NCBI GenBank assembly: GCA_963816775.1
Contig: CAWFLX010000020.1
Coordinates: 124,001 to 188,000, forward strand
Source: JAFAXD01 sp963816775
GTDB taxonomy: Bacteria; Pseudomonadota; Alphaproteobacteria; Rhizobiales; Xanthobacteraceae
DNA: 64,000 nucleotides
Direction of reading: 5' to 3'
This document shows, in pieces, positions 6,531 through 14,511 of this stretch; the stretch's first letter is position 1, and each line of letters starts with the position of its first letter. Made by a program: the position numbers and the translations under genes. The notes under the pieces were generated by a model. The model was not told where the DNA came from, made no database searches, and was given only the letters and a program-made list of their open reading frames with translations.

Positions 6531-7814
6531 ATGAATATCCTCATCCTCGGCTCGGGCGGGCGCGAACACGCGCTGGCCTGGAAGATCGCGGCAAGCCCGC
6601 TGGTGGACCAGCTCTATTGCGCCCCCGGCAACGCCGGGATCGCGCGCGAGGCGCAATGTATCGCGCTCGATCTCTCCGACCACGCTGACGTGATCGCGTT
6701 CTGCAAGGCGCGCGCGATCGACCTCGTCGTGGTCGGGCCCGAGGGACCGCTCGCCGCCGGTATCGTGGATGATCTCGAGCGCGCCGGGATCAAGGCGTTC
6801 GGCCCTTCCAAAGCCGCCGCGCGGCTCGAAGGCTCCAAGGGCTTCACCAAGGATCTGTGCAAGGCGCACGGCATTCCGACCGCCGCCTATCAGCGTTTCA
6901 CCGCAACGGATGCGGCCAAGGACTACGTGCGCGCGCGCGGCGTTCCGATTGTGATCAAGGCCGACGGGCTCGCCGCCGGCAAGGGCGTGGTGGTGGCGCA
7001 AAGTCTTCCGGAGGCCGAGAGCGCAATCGACATGATCCTCGGCGGCGGATTGGGCGAAGCCGGCGCCGAGCTCGTGATCGAGGAATTTCTGGCCGGCGAA
7101 GAGGCGAGCTTCTTCGTCCTGTGCGACGGCGATACCGCGTTGCCGCTCGCGACCGCGCAGGACCACAAGCGCGCTTTCGATGGCGACCAAGGTCCAAACA
7201 CCGGCGGCATGGGCGCCTACTCGCCGGCACCGGTGATGACGCCGGAGATGACCAAACGCGCGCTTGACGAGATCGTGCTGCCGACCATCCGGGCCATGCG
7301 CGAGATGGGTTGCCCGTACAAGGGCGTGCTCTACGCCGGACTGATGATCACGTCCGAGGGCCCGAAGCTGATCGAGTACAACGTGCGCTTCGGCGATCCC
7401 GAATGCCAGGTGCTGATGCTGCGGCTGATGTCGGACCTGGTGCCGGCGCTCGGAGCGGCGCGCGACGGCATGCTCAAAACCTTCGATCTGCGCTGGTTTC
7501 CCGACGCCGCTCTCACCGTAGTGATGGCGGCGCGCGGCTATCCGGGCGCCTACGAGAAGGGCTCGATCATCCGCGGCCTCAACGAGGCGGAGAAGATCGA
7601 AGAGGTTGAGATCTTCCACGCCGGCACCAAGGATGAACACGGTCACATCCTCGCCAACGGCGGGCGCGTGCTCAACGTCTCGGCGCTCGGCAAGAGCGTG
7701 AGCGAGGCACGCGAACGCGCCTACGCGGCGATCGATCGAATCCGTTGGCCGGAGGGCTTCTGCCGGCGCGACATCGGCTATCAGGCGGTCGCGCGGGAAG
7801 CCAACAGGAGTTGA
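6531..7814 (+). CDS. purD: Phosphoribosylamine-glycine ligase (GAR synthetase)
   Basis: Catalyses the second step of purine synthesis, joining glycine to phosphoribosylamine with ATP. The 427 residues match the usual length. The N-terminal ILGSGGREHALAWK and APGNAGIA segments, the ATP-grasp part (VIKADGLAAGKGVVVA), the GPNTGGMGAYSP motif and the metal-binding YNVRFGDPE are all present. It starts 58 bp after the MetE-like gene. Its 3' end carries the AGGAG that serves the next gene, which begins one base after the purD stop, so the two are probably translationally coupled. Confidence 0.97.
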   Translation: MNILILGSGGREHALAWKIAASPLVDQLYCAPGNAGIAREAQCIALDLSDHADVIAFCKARAIDLVVVGPEGPLAAGIVDDLERAGIKAFGPSKAAARLEGSKGFTKDLCKAHGIPTAAYQRFTATDAAKDYVRARGVPIVIKADGLAAGKGVVVAQSLPEAESAIDMILGGGLGEAGAELVIEEFLAGEEASFFVLCDGDTALPLATAQDHKRAFDGDQGPNTGGMGAYSPAPVMTPEMTKRALDEIVLPTIRAMREMGCPYKGVLYAGLMITSEGPKLIEYNVRFGDPECQVLMLRLMSDLVPALGAARDGMLKTFDLRWFPDAALTVVMAARGYPGAYEKGSIIRGLNEAEKIEEVEIFHAGTKDEHGHILANGGRVLNVSALGKSVSEARERAYAAIDRIRWPEGFCRRDIGYQAVAREANRS

Positions 7815-7815
7815 T

Positions 7816-8712
7816 ATGTCGGACCTCGCGGATCTGTTCCCCGGCTTTGCGTCGCATTGGATCGACACCTCGGTCGGCAGGATGTTCGCGCGCGCAGGCG
7901 GCAGCGGCCCGCCGCTGCTGTGTCTGCACGGCTATCCGCAAACCCACGTGATGTGGCACCGGGTCGCGCCGGCGCTCGCGCGGCATTTCACCCTCGTGCT
8001 GCCTGATCTGCCGGGGTACGGCTGGTCAGCCGTGCCGGACGCGAAGGCCGATCATGCGCCCTACACCAAACGCGCCATGGCCGACGTCATGATCGAGATC
8101 ATGGAGGGGCTCGGTCACGCCCGTTTTCGTCTTGCCGGGCATGACCGCGGTGGGCGCGTCGCCTATCGGCTCGCGCTTGATCATCCGGGCCGGCTGATCA
8201 GCCTGGCGACGCTCGATATCGTTCCAACCTGGTCGATGTGGCACACGTTCGACGCCAAGCTGGCGATGCGGGCGTGGCACTGGACCTTCCTGGCGCAGCC
8301 GGCGCCGCTGCCGGAACTCCTGCTCGGCAAGGCGGCGAACGAGTACTTCGATCTTTTGACCGCGAAGTGGCTCGCCGGCAAGAAAGACGCGTTCGATGCG
8401 CGCGCGCTGGCCCATTACCGTGCTTCGTTCACCGATCCGCTGCGCATCCACGCAAGCTGCGAGGACTATCGCGCCGGCCAATCGACCGACGTCGCCTATG
8501 ACGAGGCGGACCGCAAGACCGGCAACAAGATCGCCTGTCCGATGCTGGCCTTGTGGGGCGCGGGTGGCCTTCCGCGCGATCTCGACCCGCTCGCGGTGTG
8601 GCGCGAGTGGGCAACGAACGTGCAAGGCGCCGCGATCGACTGCGGGCATTTCCTGTGCGAGGAAGCCCCGGACGCGACCGCGAAGGCGCTGATTGAGTTC
8701 TTCACGCGATGA
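7816..8712 (+). CDS. Fluoroacetate dehalogenase-like alpha/beta hydrolase
   Basis: 298 residues. The active-site pattern coincides with the fluoroacetate dehalogenase of Rhodopseudomonas palustris (RPA1163) as I remember it: nucleophile Asp110, carboxylate-binding Arg111 and Arg114 in GHDRGGRVAYRLALD, Asp134, halide-binding His155 and Trp156 (WHWTFLAQPAPLPE), Tyr218 in CEDYRAG and catalytic His278 in GHFLCEEAPD. These enzymes hydrolyse haloacetates to glycolate and can break C-F bonds. It is coupled to purD and overlaps the possible upstream ATG of the next reductase. The activity is inferred from residue conservation, and a broader haloacid or epoxide role is possible. Confidence 0.8.
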   Translation: MSDLADLFPGFASHWIDTSVGRMFARAGGSGPPLLCLHGYPQTHVMWHRVAPALARHFTLVLPDLPGYGWSAVPDAKADHAPYTKRAMADVMIEIMEGLGHARFRLAGHDRGGRVAYRLALDHPGRLISLATLDIVPTWSMWHTFDAKLAMRAWHWTFLAQPAPLPELLLGKAANEYFDLLTAKWLAGKKDAFDARALAHYRASFTDPLRIHASCEDYRAGQSTDVAYDEADRKTGNKIACPMLALWGAGGLPRDLDPLAVWREWATNVQGAAIDCGHFLCEEAPDATAKALIEFFTR

Positions 8713-8750
8713 CGCCGCAGCAACGCGGCGACGCAACCACGGAGGCACCC

Positions 8751-9743
8751 ATGGCGCAGCAACTTCCCAAACGAAAGCTCGGCGCAAGCGGCATCGAGGT
8801 CTCCGCCCTCGGGTTCGGCTGCATGTCGCTCTCCGGCGTTTACGGCCCGAGCGAAGACGACGCCGGCGTCGATCTGATCCGCGCCGCGATCGATCGCGGC
8901 GTGACCCTGATCGACACCGCCGACATGTACGGCTGGGGCCACAACGAGCAACTGGTCGGCCGCGCCATTGCTGGCCGGCGCGATCAGATCGTGCTCGCGA
9001 CCAAGTTCGGCAACATGGGCGGGAAGGACGGCAAGTATGCCGACGGCCGGCCCGAATATGTGGCGACCGCGTGCGAGGCGAGCCTCAAGCGCCTCGGCGT
9101 CGAGGTGATCGATCTCTACTATCAGCACCGCATCGATCCGAATGTTCCGATCGAGGATACGGTCGGGGCCATGGCGAAGCTCGTCAAACAGGGCAAGGTG
9201 CGCGCGCTCGGCCTGAGCGAGGCGAAGCCCGACACCATTCGCCGCGCCCACAAGGTGCATCCGATCGCGGCGGTGCAGAACGAATATTCGCTGCTCTACC
9301 GCACCGAGGCCGAAGAGGCGCGGGCGGCGACGCGCGCGCTCGGGATTTCGCTGGTCGCGTACTCTCCGCTCGGCCGCGGGCTGCTCACCGCCACCAGCGC
9401 GGAGCCCAAGAGCCTGCCCGAGGGCGATCCGCGCGCGCGCCATCCGCGCTTTGCCGGCGACAACCTCGTGCACAATCGCGACCTCGTCGCGCGCATCGAA
9501 GCGATCGCACTCGAGATCGGCTGCACGCAGGCCCAGCTCGTGCTGGCGTGGCTATTGGCACAAGGCCCGGACGTGATCCCGATTCCCGGCACCAAGCGGC
9601 TCCCTCGGCTCGAGGAAAATCTCGGCGCGCTCAAGGTGCAATTGGGCACGGACGACCTCGCGCGCATCACGGCAGCGATCCCGCCCGGCGCCGCCGCCGG
9701 CACGCGCTACCCGGAACCGCAGATGCGCAGCGTCTATTTGTAG
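8751..9743 (+). CDS. Aldo/keto reductase
   Basis: NAD(P)H-dependent carbonyl reductase with a TIM-barrel fold, 330 residues from the ATG at 8751, which has GGAGG five bases upstream. An in-frame ATG at 8709 overlaps the previous stop but lacks such a site. The catalytic tetrad is Asp55, Tyr60 (DTADMYGWG), Lys85 (ATKFGN) and His126 (YYQHRIDPNVP). The C-terminal NADP site is represented by IPIPGTKRLPRLEENLGAL. It resembles the AKR12/13-type reductases that act on aldehydes. Co-transcription with the dehalogenase homologue is likely, but a shared pathway is not shown. Confidence 0.88.
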   Translation: MAQQLPKRKLGASGIEVSALGFGCMSLSGVYGPSEDDAGVDLIRAAIDRGVTLIDTADMYGWGHNEQLVGRAIAGRRDQIVLATKFGNMGGKDGKYADGRPEYVATACEASLKRLGVEVIDLYYQHRIDPNVPIEDTVGAMAKLVKQGKVRALGLSEAKPDTIRRAHKVHPIAAVQNEYSLLYRTEAEEARAATRALGISLVAYSPLGRGLLTATSAEPKSLPEGDPRARHPRFAGDNLVHNRDLVARIEAIALEIGCTQAQLVLAWLLAQGPDVIPIPGTKRLPRLEENLGALKVQLGTDDLARITAAIPPGAAAGTRYPEPQMRSVYL

Positions 9744-9746
9744 ACG

Positions 9747-10505
9747 CTACATCGAACAGCTCCAGCCGCCGTCGATCGGCATGGCGATACCGGTCACGAG
9801 CGAGGCCGCGTCCGAGCAGAGCCAGAGCACGGCCGCCGCCACTTCCGCCGGCTGGCCGGGGCGACCGATCGCATGGATCTCCTTGCTGCGCGGCTCGAGA
9901 TTTTCCGCAAACGCCGCGCGCGTCAACGGCGTTTCGATCACGCCCGGGCAGACCGCATTGACCCTGATGTTGGCAAGGCCGTTGTCGATCGCCGCGCTCT
10001 TGGTCAGCCCGGCGATGGCGTGTTTGGCGGCCGTGTAGGCGCAGGAGAGCGGCGAACCGAGCAGTCCGGCGACGGACGAGGTGTTGACGATCGCGCCGCC
10101 GCCTTGCCGGTGCATCTGCTGCAATTCGTACTTCATGCAGTAGAACACCCCGAACAGATGAATCCGAATCAGCCGTTCGAATTCCTCTTCCGGGTATTCG
10201 TGCACGTGGAAGCGCTCGCCGAACACCCCTGCGTTGTTGAACGCGCAGTCGAGCCGGCCGTAGGTTGCAACCGTTGCGGTCACGGCAGCGCGCGCGTCGG
10301 CGGCGTTCCCGACGTCGCAGCGGATGAAGGTCCCCTCGCCGCCCGCGCGCTTGATCGCAGCCACCGTCTCCTGCCCGCCGGTCTCGGCGATGTCCGCAAC
10401 CACGACCCGCGCGCTCGCGGCGGCGAATGCCAGCGCCACCTCTTGCCCGATGCCTGACGCTGCTCCGGTCACGAAAGCAACTTTCCCGTCGAACTGCCCG
10501 CTCAT
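9747..10505 (-). CDS. Short-chain dehydrogenase/reductase
   Basis: Classical SDR of 252 residues from the ATG at 10505, with GAGG six bases upstream. The Rossmann motif TGAASGIG is at 13-20, NNAG at 90-93, and the catalytic Ser144, Tyr157 and Lys161 (YTAAK) are in place. CPGVIETPL and the C-terminal TGIAMPIDGGWSCSM are usual in 3-oxoacyl-reductase and glucose-dehydrogenase-like SDRs. Asp65 follows the usual CDV pattern. It is convergent with the aldo/keto reductase, three bases apart. The substrate is unknown. Confidence 0.88.
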   Translation of the reverse strand: MSGQFDGKVAFVTGAASGIGQEVALAFAAASARVVVADIAETGGQETVAAIKRAGGEGTFIRCDVGNAADARAAVTATVATYGRLDCAFNNAGVFGERFHVHEYPEEEFERLIRIHLFGVFYCMKYELQQMHRQGGGAIVNTSSVAGLLGSPLSCAYTAAKHAIAGLTKSAAIDNGLANIRVNAVCPGVIETPLTRAAFAENLEPRSKEIHAIGRPGQPAEVAAAVLWLCSDAASLVTGIAMPIDGGWSCSM

Positions 10506-10580
10506 GTTTTCCTCATTGCGATCGCCAATGACGTTTGCGATTTGATTGGCAGATTGACCATATCGAACCACCTTTCCGCG

Positions 10581-10670
10581 GTCATGGCCGGGCTTGTCCC
10601 GGCCATCCACGTCTTCACGTGTGGACTAGGCAGCAAGACGTGGATGCCCGCGACAAGCGCGGGCATGACG
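10581..10670. repeat. Dispersed palindromic repeat (GTCATGGCCGGGCTTGTCCC family)
   Basis: GTCATGGCCGGGCTTGTCCC at 10581-10600 is an internal palindrome. AAGACGTGGAT near 10635 pairs with ATCCACGTCTT near 10605, and GCCCGCGACAAGCGCGGGC follows, ending in ATGACG. Elements of this form are frequent between genes in Bradyrhizobium relatives. It lies between divergent genes, so it may contribute to both leaders. Confidence 0.75.
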
Positions 10671-10734
10671 GAGTGGCACCATCGTAGCGTTGCGGCTAAC
10701 CTGAAGCCTGTTCAGGCTCTTCGCTCAGCAAACA

Positions 10735-11817
10735 ATGGCCAAGATCGAGCGCCAAGTCGCCTTCAGCGGAACCAAGGAGGTTGCCGATCCGCTGCGCTTC
10801 GATGCGGCGCGGCTCGAAGCCTACCTGACGCAGCACGTGCGTGGCTTTAAGGGCCCGCTGACGGTAAGCCAGTTCAAGGGCGGCCAGTCGAACCCGACCT
10901 ATCTGCTGACAACGCCTGCGCGGCGCTACGTGCTCCGCCGCAAGCCGCCCGGCAAGCTGCTGCCATCCGCGCATGCGGTCGACCGCGAGTTCCGCGCGAT
11001 CTCCGCGCTTTATCCGCAAGGCTTTCCGGTCGCCGAGCCGCTGACTTATTGCGCGGACGAGAGCGTGGTCGGCACGGCGTACTATGTCATGGGCTACGCC
11101 GACGGCCGCGTGATCTGGGAGCCGCACATGCCGGGCGCGAGCCCGATCGAGCGCGCCGCCGTCTATGACACGATGAACGCGACGCTTGCACGGCTGCACA
11201 GCTTCGATCCGGCGGCAATCGGACTTGCCGATTTCGGGCGCGGCGAGAACTACGTCGCCCGCCAGGTCGATCGCTGGTCGAAGCAATATCGCGCCTCGAT
11301 GACGCAAGACGTCGCTGAGATGGAGCAGCTGATGCGCTGGCTGCCCGAGCATCTGCCGCCGCCTGCCCCCGTGCGCGTCGTCCACGGCGACTATCGGCTC
11401 GACAACATGGTGCTGGCGCGCGATGCGCCGAAGGTGCTCGCCGTGCTCGACTGGGAGCTCGCCACGCTCGGCGATCCGCTCGCGGACTTTTCGTACCATC
11501 TGATGCAATGGGTGATGCCGCGCTCGGAAACCGGCGCCGACACCGGCTCGTTGGTCGGGCTCGACCTCGACGCGCTCGGGCTTCCGTCGCTGCGCGAATA
11601 CGTCGACGCTTACGCGGCGCGCACCGGGCTTGATCCGAGCCCGCACCTTGCGGTCTATCTCGCCTACAACTTTTTCCGGCTGGCCGCGATCGTGCAGGGC
11701 ATCGTCGGGCGGGTGCGCGATGGCACCGCCACCAGCGAGCACGCGGCCGCCCGCGCCGTGATGGTGCGGCCGCTCGCCGAAAAGGCTTGGGGTTTTGCGC
11801 AGGAGGCAGGGGCGTAA
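10735..11817 (+). CDS. Aminoglycoside phosphotransferase-like kinase (ACAD10/YcbJ type)
   Basis: 360 residues with the APH/choline-kinase fold. The kinase-like N-lobe has YVLRRKPPGKLLPSAH, the catalytic loop is HGDYRLDNMVLA (from about residue 217), and the metal motif is VLDWELATLGDPLADFSYHL. This set is typical of the APH subfamily fused to or beside acyl-CoA dehydrogenases, where 4-hydroxyacyl-CoA is a known substrate of some members. No acyl-CoA gene is adjacent here, so the substrate is uncertain, and antibiotic resistance is unlikely. It starts about 65 bp after the repeat at 10581-10670. Confidence 0.8.
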   Translation: MAKIERQVAFSGTKEVADPLRFDAARLEAYLTQHVRGFKGPLTVSQFKGGQSNPTYLLTTPARRYVLRRKPPGKLLPSAHAVDREFRAISALYPQGFPVAEPLTYCADESVVGTAYYVMGYADGRVIWEPHMPGASPIERAAVYDTMNATLARLHSFDPAAIGLADFGRGENYVARQVDRWSKQYRASMTQDVAEMEQLMRWLPEHLPPPAPVRVVHGDYRLDNMVLARDAPKVLAVLDWELATLGDPLADFSYHLMQWVMPRSETGADTGSLVGLDLDALGLPSLREYVDAYAARTGLDPSPHLAVYLAYNFFRLAAIVQGIVGRVRDGTATSEHAAARAVMVRPLAEKAWGFAQEAGA

Positions 11818-11843
11818 GTGCGCTCTTCTCATTGAGGGTGGAA

Positions 11844-11983
11844 CCCCCTCACCCGGCCGCTTCGCGGCCGACCTCTCCCCAGCGGGGAGAGGTGGAGATT
11901 GCGGCACTGCCTAGCCACAGGTTCACCTCTCCCCGTTGGGGAGAGGTCGATTTCGAGCGCAGCGAGAAATCGGGTGAGGGGGA
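11844..11983. repeat. Composite palindromic repeat (CCCCTCACCCG / ACCTCTCCCC family)
   Basis: CCCCCTCACCCGG at the left and CGGGTGAGGGGGAG at the right form the outer ends. Between them lie two copies of ACCTCTCCCC-n-GGGGAGAGGT. The element fills most of the gap between two convergent genes and may work as a bidirectional transcription stop. A relative of it sits inside the coding sequence at 13423-13563. Confidence 0.8.
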
Positions 11984-11996
11984 GCCAACAGATCCT

Positions 11997-12455
11997 TCAG
12001 CGGCGCGCGCGAAAAAACTCCTTGAGCAGCCCCGCTGCGTCGGCCTCGCCGATACCGGCGTAGACCTCCGGCCGGTGATGGCAGGTCGGCGACCCGAAGA
12101 AGCGCACACCGTTCTCAACCGCGCCGCCCTTCGGATCGGCAGCGCCGTAGTAGAGCCGGCGGATGCGCGCAAACGAGATCGCGGCCGCGCACATCGCACA
12201 GGGTTCGAGCGTGACGTAGAGATCGCAATCGACCAGCCGCTCGCTGCCGAGCGCATGCGCGGCGGCGCGAACCGCCAGCATCTCGGCATGCGCGGTCGGA
12301 TCGCGGTCGGCAAGCGTGCGGTTGCGCGTCTGCGCGATGATCGTCCCGGCCCGCGCGATCACGCAGCCGACCGGAACCTCGCCGTCCGCCGCCGCGGATT
12401 TCGCCTGTGCGAGCGCGACCTGCATGAACGACGGCGCGGCGGACACCTCAGTCAT
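11997..12455 (-). CDS. tadA: tRNA-specific adenosine deaminase
   Basis: Converts adenosine to inosine at the wobble position of tRNA-Arg(ACG). At 152 residues it has the normal length. The zinc-deaminase signature is complete: His56-Ala-Glu58 in PTAHAEML and Pro85-Cys86-Ala-Met-Cys89 in LEPCAMC. The NENG-like region here is AVENGVRFFGSP. The ATG at 12455 lies only four bases from a palindromic repeat (12460-12560), so its ribosome site is made from repeat sequence. It diverges from the pseudouridine synthase gene. Confidence 0.95.
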   Translation of the reverse strand: MTEVSAAPSFMQVALAQAKSAAADGEVPVGCVIARAGTIIAQTRNRTLADRDPTAHAEMLAVRAAAHALGSERLVDCDLYVTLEPCAMCAAAISFARIRRLYYGAADPKGGAVENGVRFFGSPTCHHRPEVYAGIGEADAAGLLKEFFRARR

Positions 12456-12459
12456 TGGA

Positions 12460-12560
12460 GTATTTTCCGGAAAAGTGGACGCCGGTTTTCCGTAGAAAAT
12501 ACGACCAGCAAAAGAAAAGATAGATCGCTTTCCAATGCAACCGAAGCGGAAAGCGATCTA
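12460..12560. repeat. Two adjacent dispersed palindromes between tadA and the pseudouridine synthase gene
   Basis: First: GTATTTTC (12460-12467) with GAAAATAC (12495-12502), with GGAAAAGTGGACGCCGGTTT in its body. Second: TAGATCGCTTTCC (12521-12533) with GGAAAGCGATCTA (12548-12560). Both types are familiar Rhizobiales intergenic repeats. They occupy most of the 149-bp divergent promoter region. Confidence 0.75.
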
Positions 12561-12604
12561 GCGGCTCTTGCCTCAAGCATTCGCGCCTCGTTACAACCGC
12601 TCGT

Positions 12605-13930
12605 ATGAACGACACGCCCCGCGGCGACAATGGCGGCGAGCGCATCGCCAAGGCGATCGCGCGGGCCGGCCTGTGCTCGCGGCGCCAAGCCGAGACCTGG
12701 ATCGTAGCCGGCCGGGTCGCGGTCAACGGCCAGGTCATTTCCTCGCCTGCGCTCGACGTCACCGCCAAGGATCGCATCACCGTCGACGGCGAGCCGCTGC
12801 CGCAGCGCGAGCGCACGCGGCTTTTTCTCTATCACAAGCCGCACGGCCTGGTGACCACCAACGACGACCCGGAGGGCCGACCGACCATCTTCGCGGCCTT
12901 GCCGAAGCATCTCCCGCGACTGATCAGCGTCGGCCGGCTCGACATCAACAGCGAAGGCCTGCTGCTGCTCACCAACGACGGCGGCTTGGCGCGCGCGCTC
13001 GAATTGCCGGAGACCGGCTGGCTGCGGCGCTACCGGGTGCGCGCCCACGGCACGGTGACGCCGGATCAACTCGCCGCCCTGCGCAAAGGCATCACGGTCG
13101 ACGGCGTGCACTATGGGCCGATCGACGCCACGCTCGACCGTCCGCAAGGCAGCAACGTATGGATCACGTTCGCCATGCGCGAGGGCAAGAACCGCGAGGT
13201 GCGCAACGTGCTGGGCGCGCTCGGGCTCGCGGTCAACCGCCTGATCCGCGTGTCGTACGGGCCGTTTCAACTCGGCGATTTGCCGGAGGGCGCGATCGCT
13301 GAAATCGCGACCCGGCATCTGCGCGAGCAACTCGGCGAGCGGATCGCGGCCGAGGCCGGCGCGGATTTTTCGGGGCCGATCAAGCGCGGCGTCGAGGCGC
13401 AAGCGGAGAATCGCACCGCGGGCACCTCTCCCCGCTCGCGGGGAGAGGTCGCCCGCCGAAGCCCGAAGGGCGAAGGCCGGGCGGGTGAGGGGGATTCTCC
13501 ACGCGCTCAGACTCGTGGCGACGCCCCCTCACCCCGCCCCTCTCCCCGCAAGCGGGGAGAGGGAGAGCGCCCTCACTTCGGGCGCGACCAATCCAAGAAC
13601 CGCGACAAGGCCGACAAGCCGCGCAAGCGCCACCGCGGCCGCGATCATGTCTGGCGCGACGAAGGCAAGCCGGTGCGCAGCAAGTTCCGCGGCACGCGTG
13701 CGGATCGCCAACCGCGCGAGCGTGCGGACAAAGGCGAGACCGGCGTGTTCGCCGATCGCAAGGGCCGCAAGGTCACCGTGGTGCGCTTGGGCAACAAGCC
13801 GAAAGCCGACGAGCGCCCGCGGAAGCGATCGCGCAGCGACGATGCGCAGAACCCGCGCACTCGCGCGCGCATCCGGCGCGGCTTCGATCGCCGATCCGGT
13901 CCGCGGCCGTCGCGCCCGCGCGAACGCTGA
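12605..13930 (+). CDS. rluB: rRNA pseudouridine synthase (RluB/RsuA family) with long basic tail
   Basis: 441 residues. An S4 RNA-binding domain at about 12-60 (ERIAKAIARAGLCSRRQAE) is followed by the RsuA/RluB-type catalytic domain with GRLDINSEGLLLLTNDG, in which Asp113 is the catalytic residue. Enzymes of this branch modify 23S rRNA near the peptidyl-transferase centre. The catalytic part ends near residue 260, and the remaining 180 residues are Arg/Lys/Gly-rich. About 47 of these (273-320) are encoded by a composite palindromic repeat. The stop overlaps the rsmD start (TGATG), so the two are coupled. Confidence 0.85.
   Translation: MNDTPRGDNGGERIAKAIARAGLCSRRQAETWIVAGRVAVNGQVISSPALDVTAKDRITVDGEPLPQRERTRLFLYHKPHGLVTTNDDPEGRPTIFAALPKHLPRLISVGRLDINSEGLLLLTNDGGLARALELPETGWLRRYRVRAHGTVTPDQLAALRKGITVDGVHYGPIDATLDRPQGSNVWITFAMREGKNREVRNVLGALGLAVNRLIRVSYGPFQLGDLPEGAIAEIATRHLREQLGERIAAEAGADFSGPIKRGVEAQAENRTAGTSPRSRGEVARRSPKGEGRAGEGDSPRAQTRGDAPSPRPSPRKRGEGERPHFGRDQSKNRDKADKPRKRHRGRDHVWRDEGKPVRSKFRGTRADRQPRERADKGETGVFADRKGRKVTVVRLGNKPKADERPRKRSRSDDAQNPRTRARIRRGFDRRSGPRPSRPRER
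13423..13563. repeat. Palindromic repeat inside a coding sequence
   Basis: ACCTCTCCCCGCTCGCGGGG followed by AGAGGT, then GGGTGAGGGGGA, then CCCCCTCACCCC and CCTCTCCCCGCAAGCGGGG with a closing AGAGGG. This is the same composite family as 11844-11983. Here it is read in frame as Ser/Pro/Arg/Gly-rich residues about 273-320 of the pseudouridine synthase. Its length of 141 bp is a multiple of three and it carries no stop in the used frame. Confidence 0.85.
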
Positions 13931-14487
13931 TGCGCATCGTCGGCGGGCGCCTGCGCGGCCGGACGCTGGTCTCGCCCCGCTCCGACGCGATCCGGCCGAC
14001 CGCCGACCGCCTGCGCGAGACCTTGTTCAACATTTTGATGCATCGCTACGGCGACCCTGTCACCGGCGCGCGCGTGCTCGACCTCTTCGCCGGCACCGGC
14101 GCGCTCGGACTGGAGGCCTCTTCGCGCGGCGCCGCGTTCGTGCTGTTTGTTGATGATGGGGCCGAGGCGCGCGCGTTGCTGCGAGAAAACGTCGAGGCGC
14201 TCGGCCTCGGCGGCACGACCCGCATCTTCCGCCGCGATGCGACCAAGCTCGGGCCCGCACATCCGCTCGAGCCGTTCGGGCTTGCGTTCTTGGACCCGCC
14301 TTACGGACACGGCCTCGCCGAGCAGGCGCTGATTGCCGCGCGCGACGGCGGCTGGCTTGTGCCGCAGGCGCTGGTCGTGGTGGAAGAAGCGGCGGACGCA
14401 AATTTTGTGGCGCCGGAGGGATACGAGGAGCTGGAACGGCGCGAATACGGCGACAGCGAGTTAGTGTTCTTGCAATGGAAAAGTTGA
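13930..14487 (+). CDS. rsmD: 16S rRNA (guanine966-N2) methyltransferase
   Basis: SAM-dependent methyltransferase acting on the assembled 30S subunit at G966, 185 residues. The N-terminal MRIVGGRLRGRTL and RPTADRLRETLFNIL segments are RsmD signatures. The SAM loop is LDLFAGTGALGLEA (50-63) and the catalytic N6/N2 motif is DPPY (122-125). Its start overlaps the stop of the preceding pseudouridine synthase, a common pairing of two rRNA-modifying enzymes. Confidence 0.95.
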   Translation: MRIVGGRLRGRTLVSPRSDAIRPTADRLRETLFNILMHRYGDPVTGARVLDLFAGTGALGLEASSRGAAFVLFVDDGAEARALLRENVEALGLGGTTRIFRRDATKLGPAHPLEPFGLAFLDPPYGHGLAEQALIAARDGGWLVPQALVVVEEAADANFVAPEGYEELERREYGDSELVFLQWKS

Positions 14488-14511
14488 AATCAATCGGAAT
14501 TATTGCGGATG

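Noticed and set aside
6315..7868. 517-codon minus-strand frame opposite purD
   Set aside because: High-GC DNA gives long antisense frames over strongly biased genes. The translation is His/Arg/Gly-rich with no family, while purD is certain.
12605..13930. A separate gene encoded by the basic C-terminal half of the pseudouridine synthase
   Set aside because: No internal start with a ribosome site, and basic tails are common in this family. Kept as one protein.
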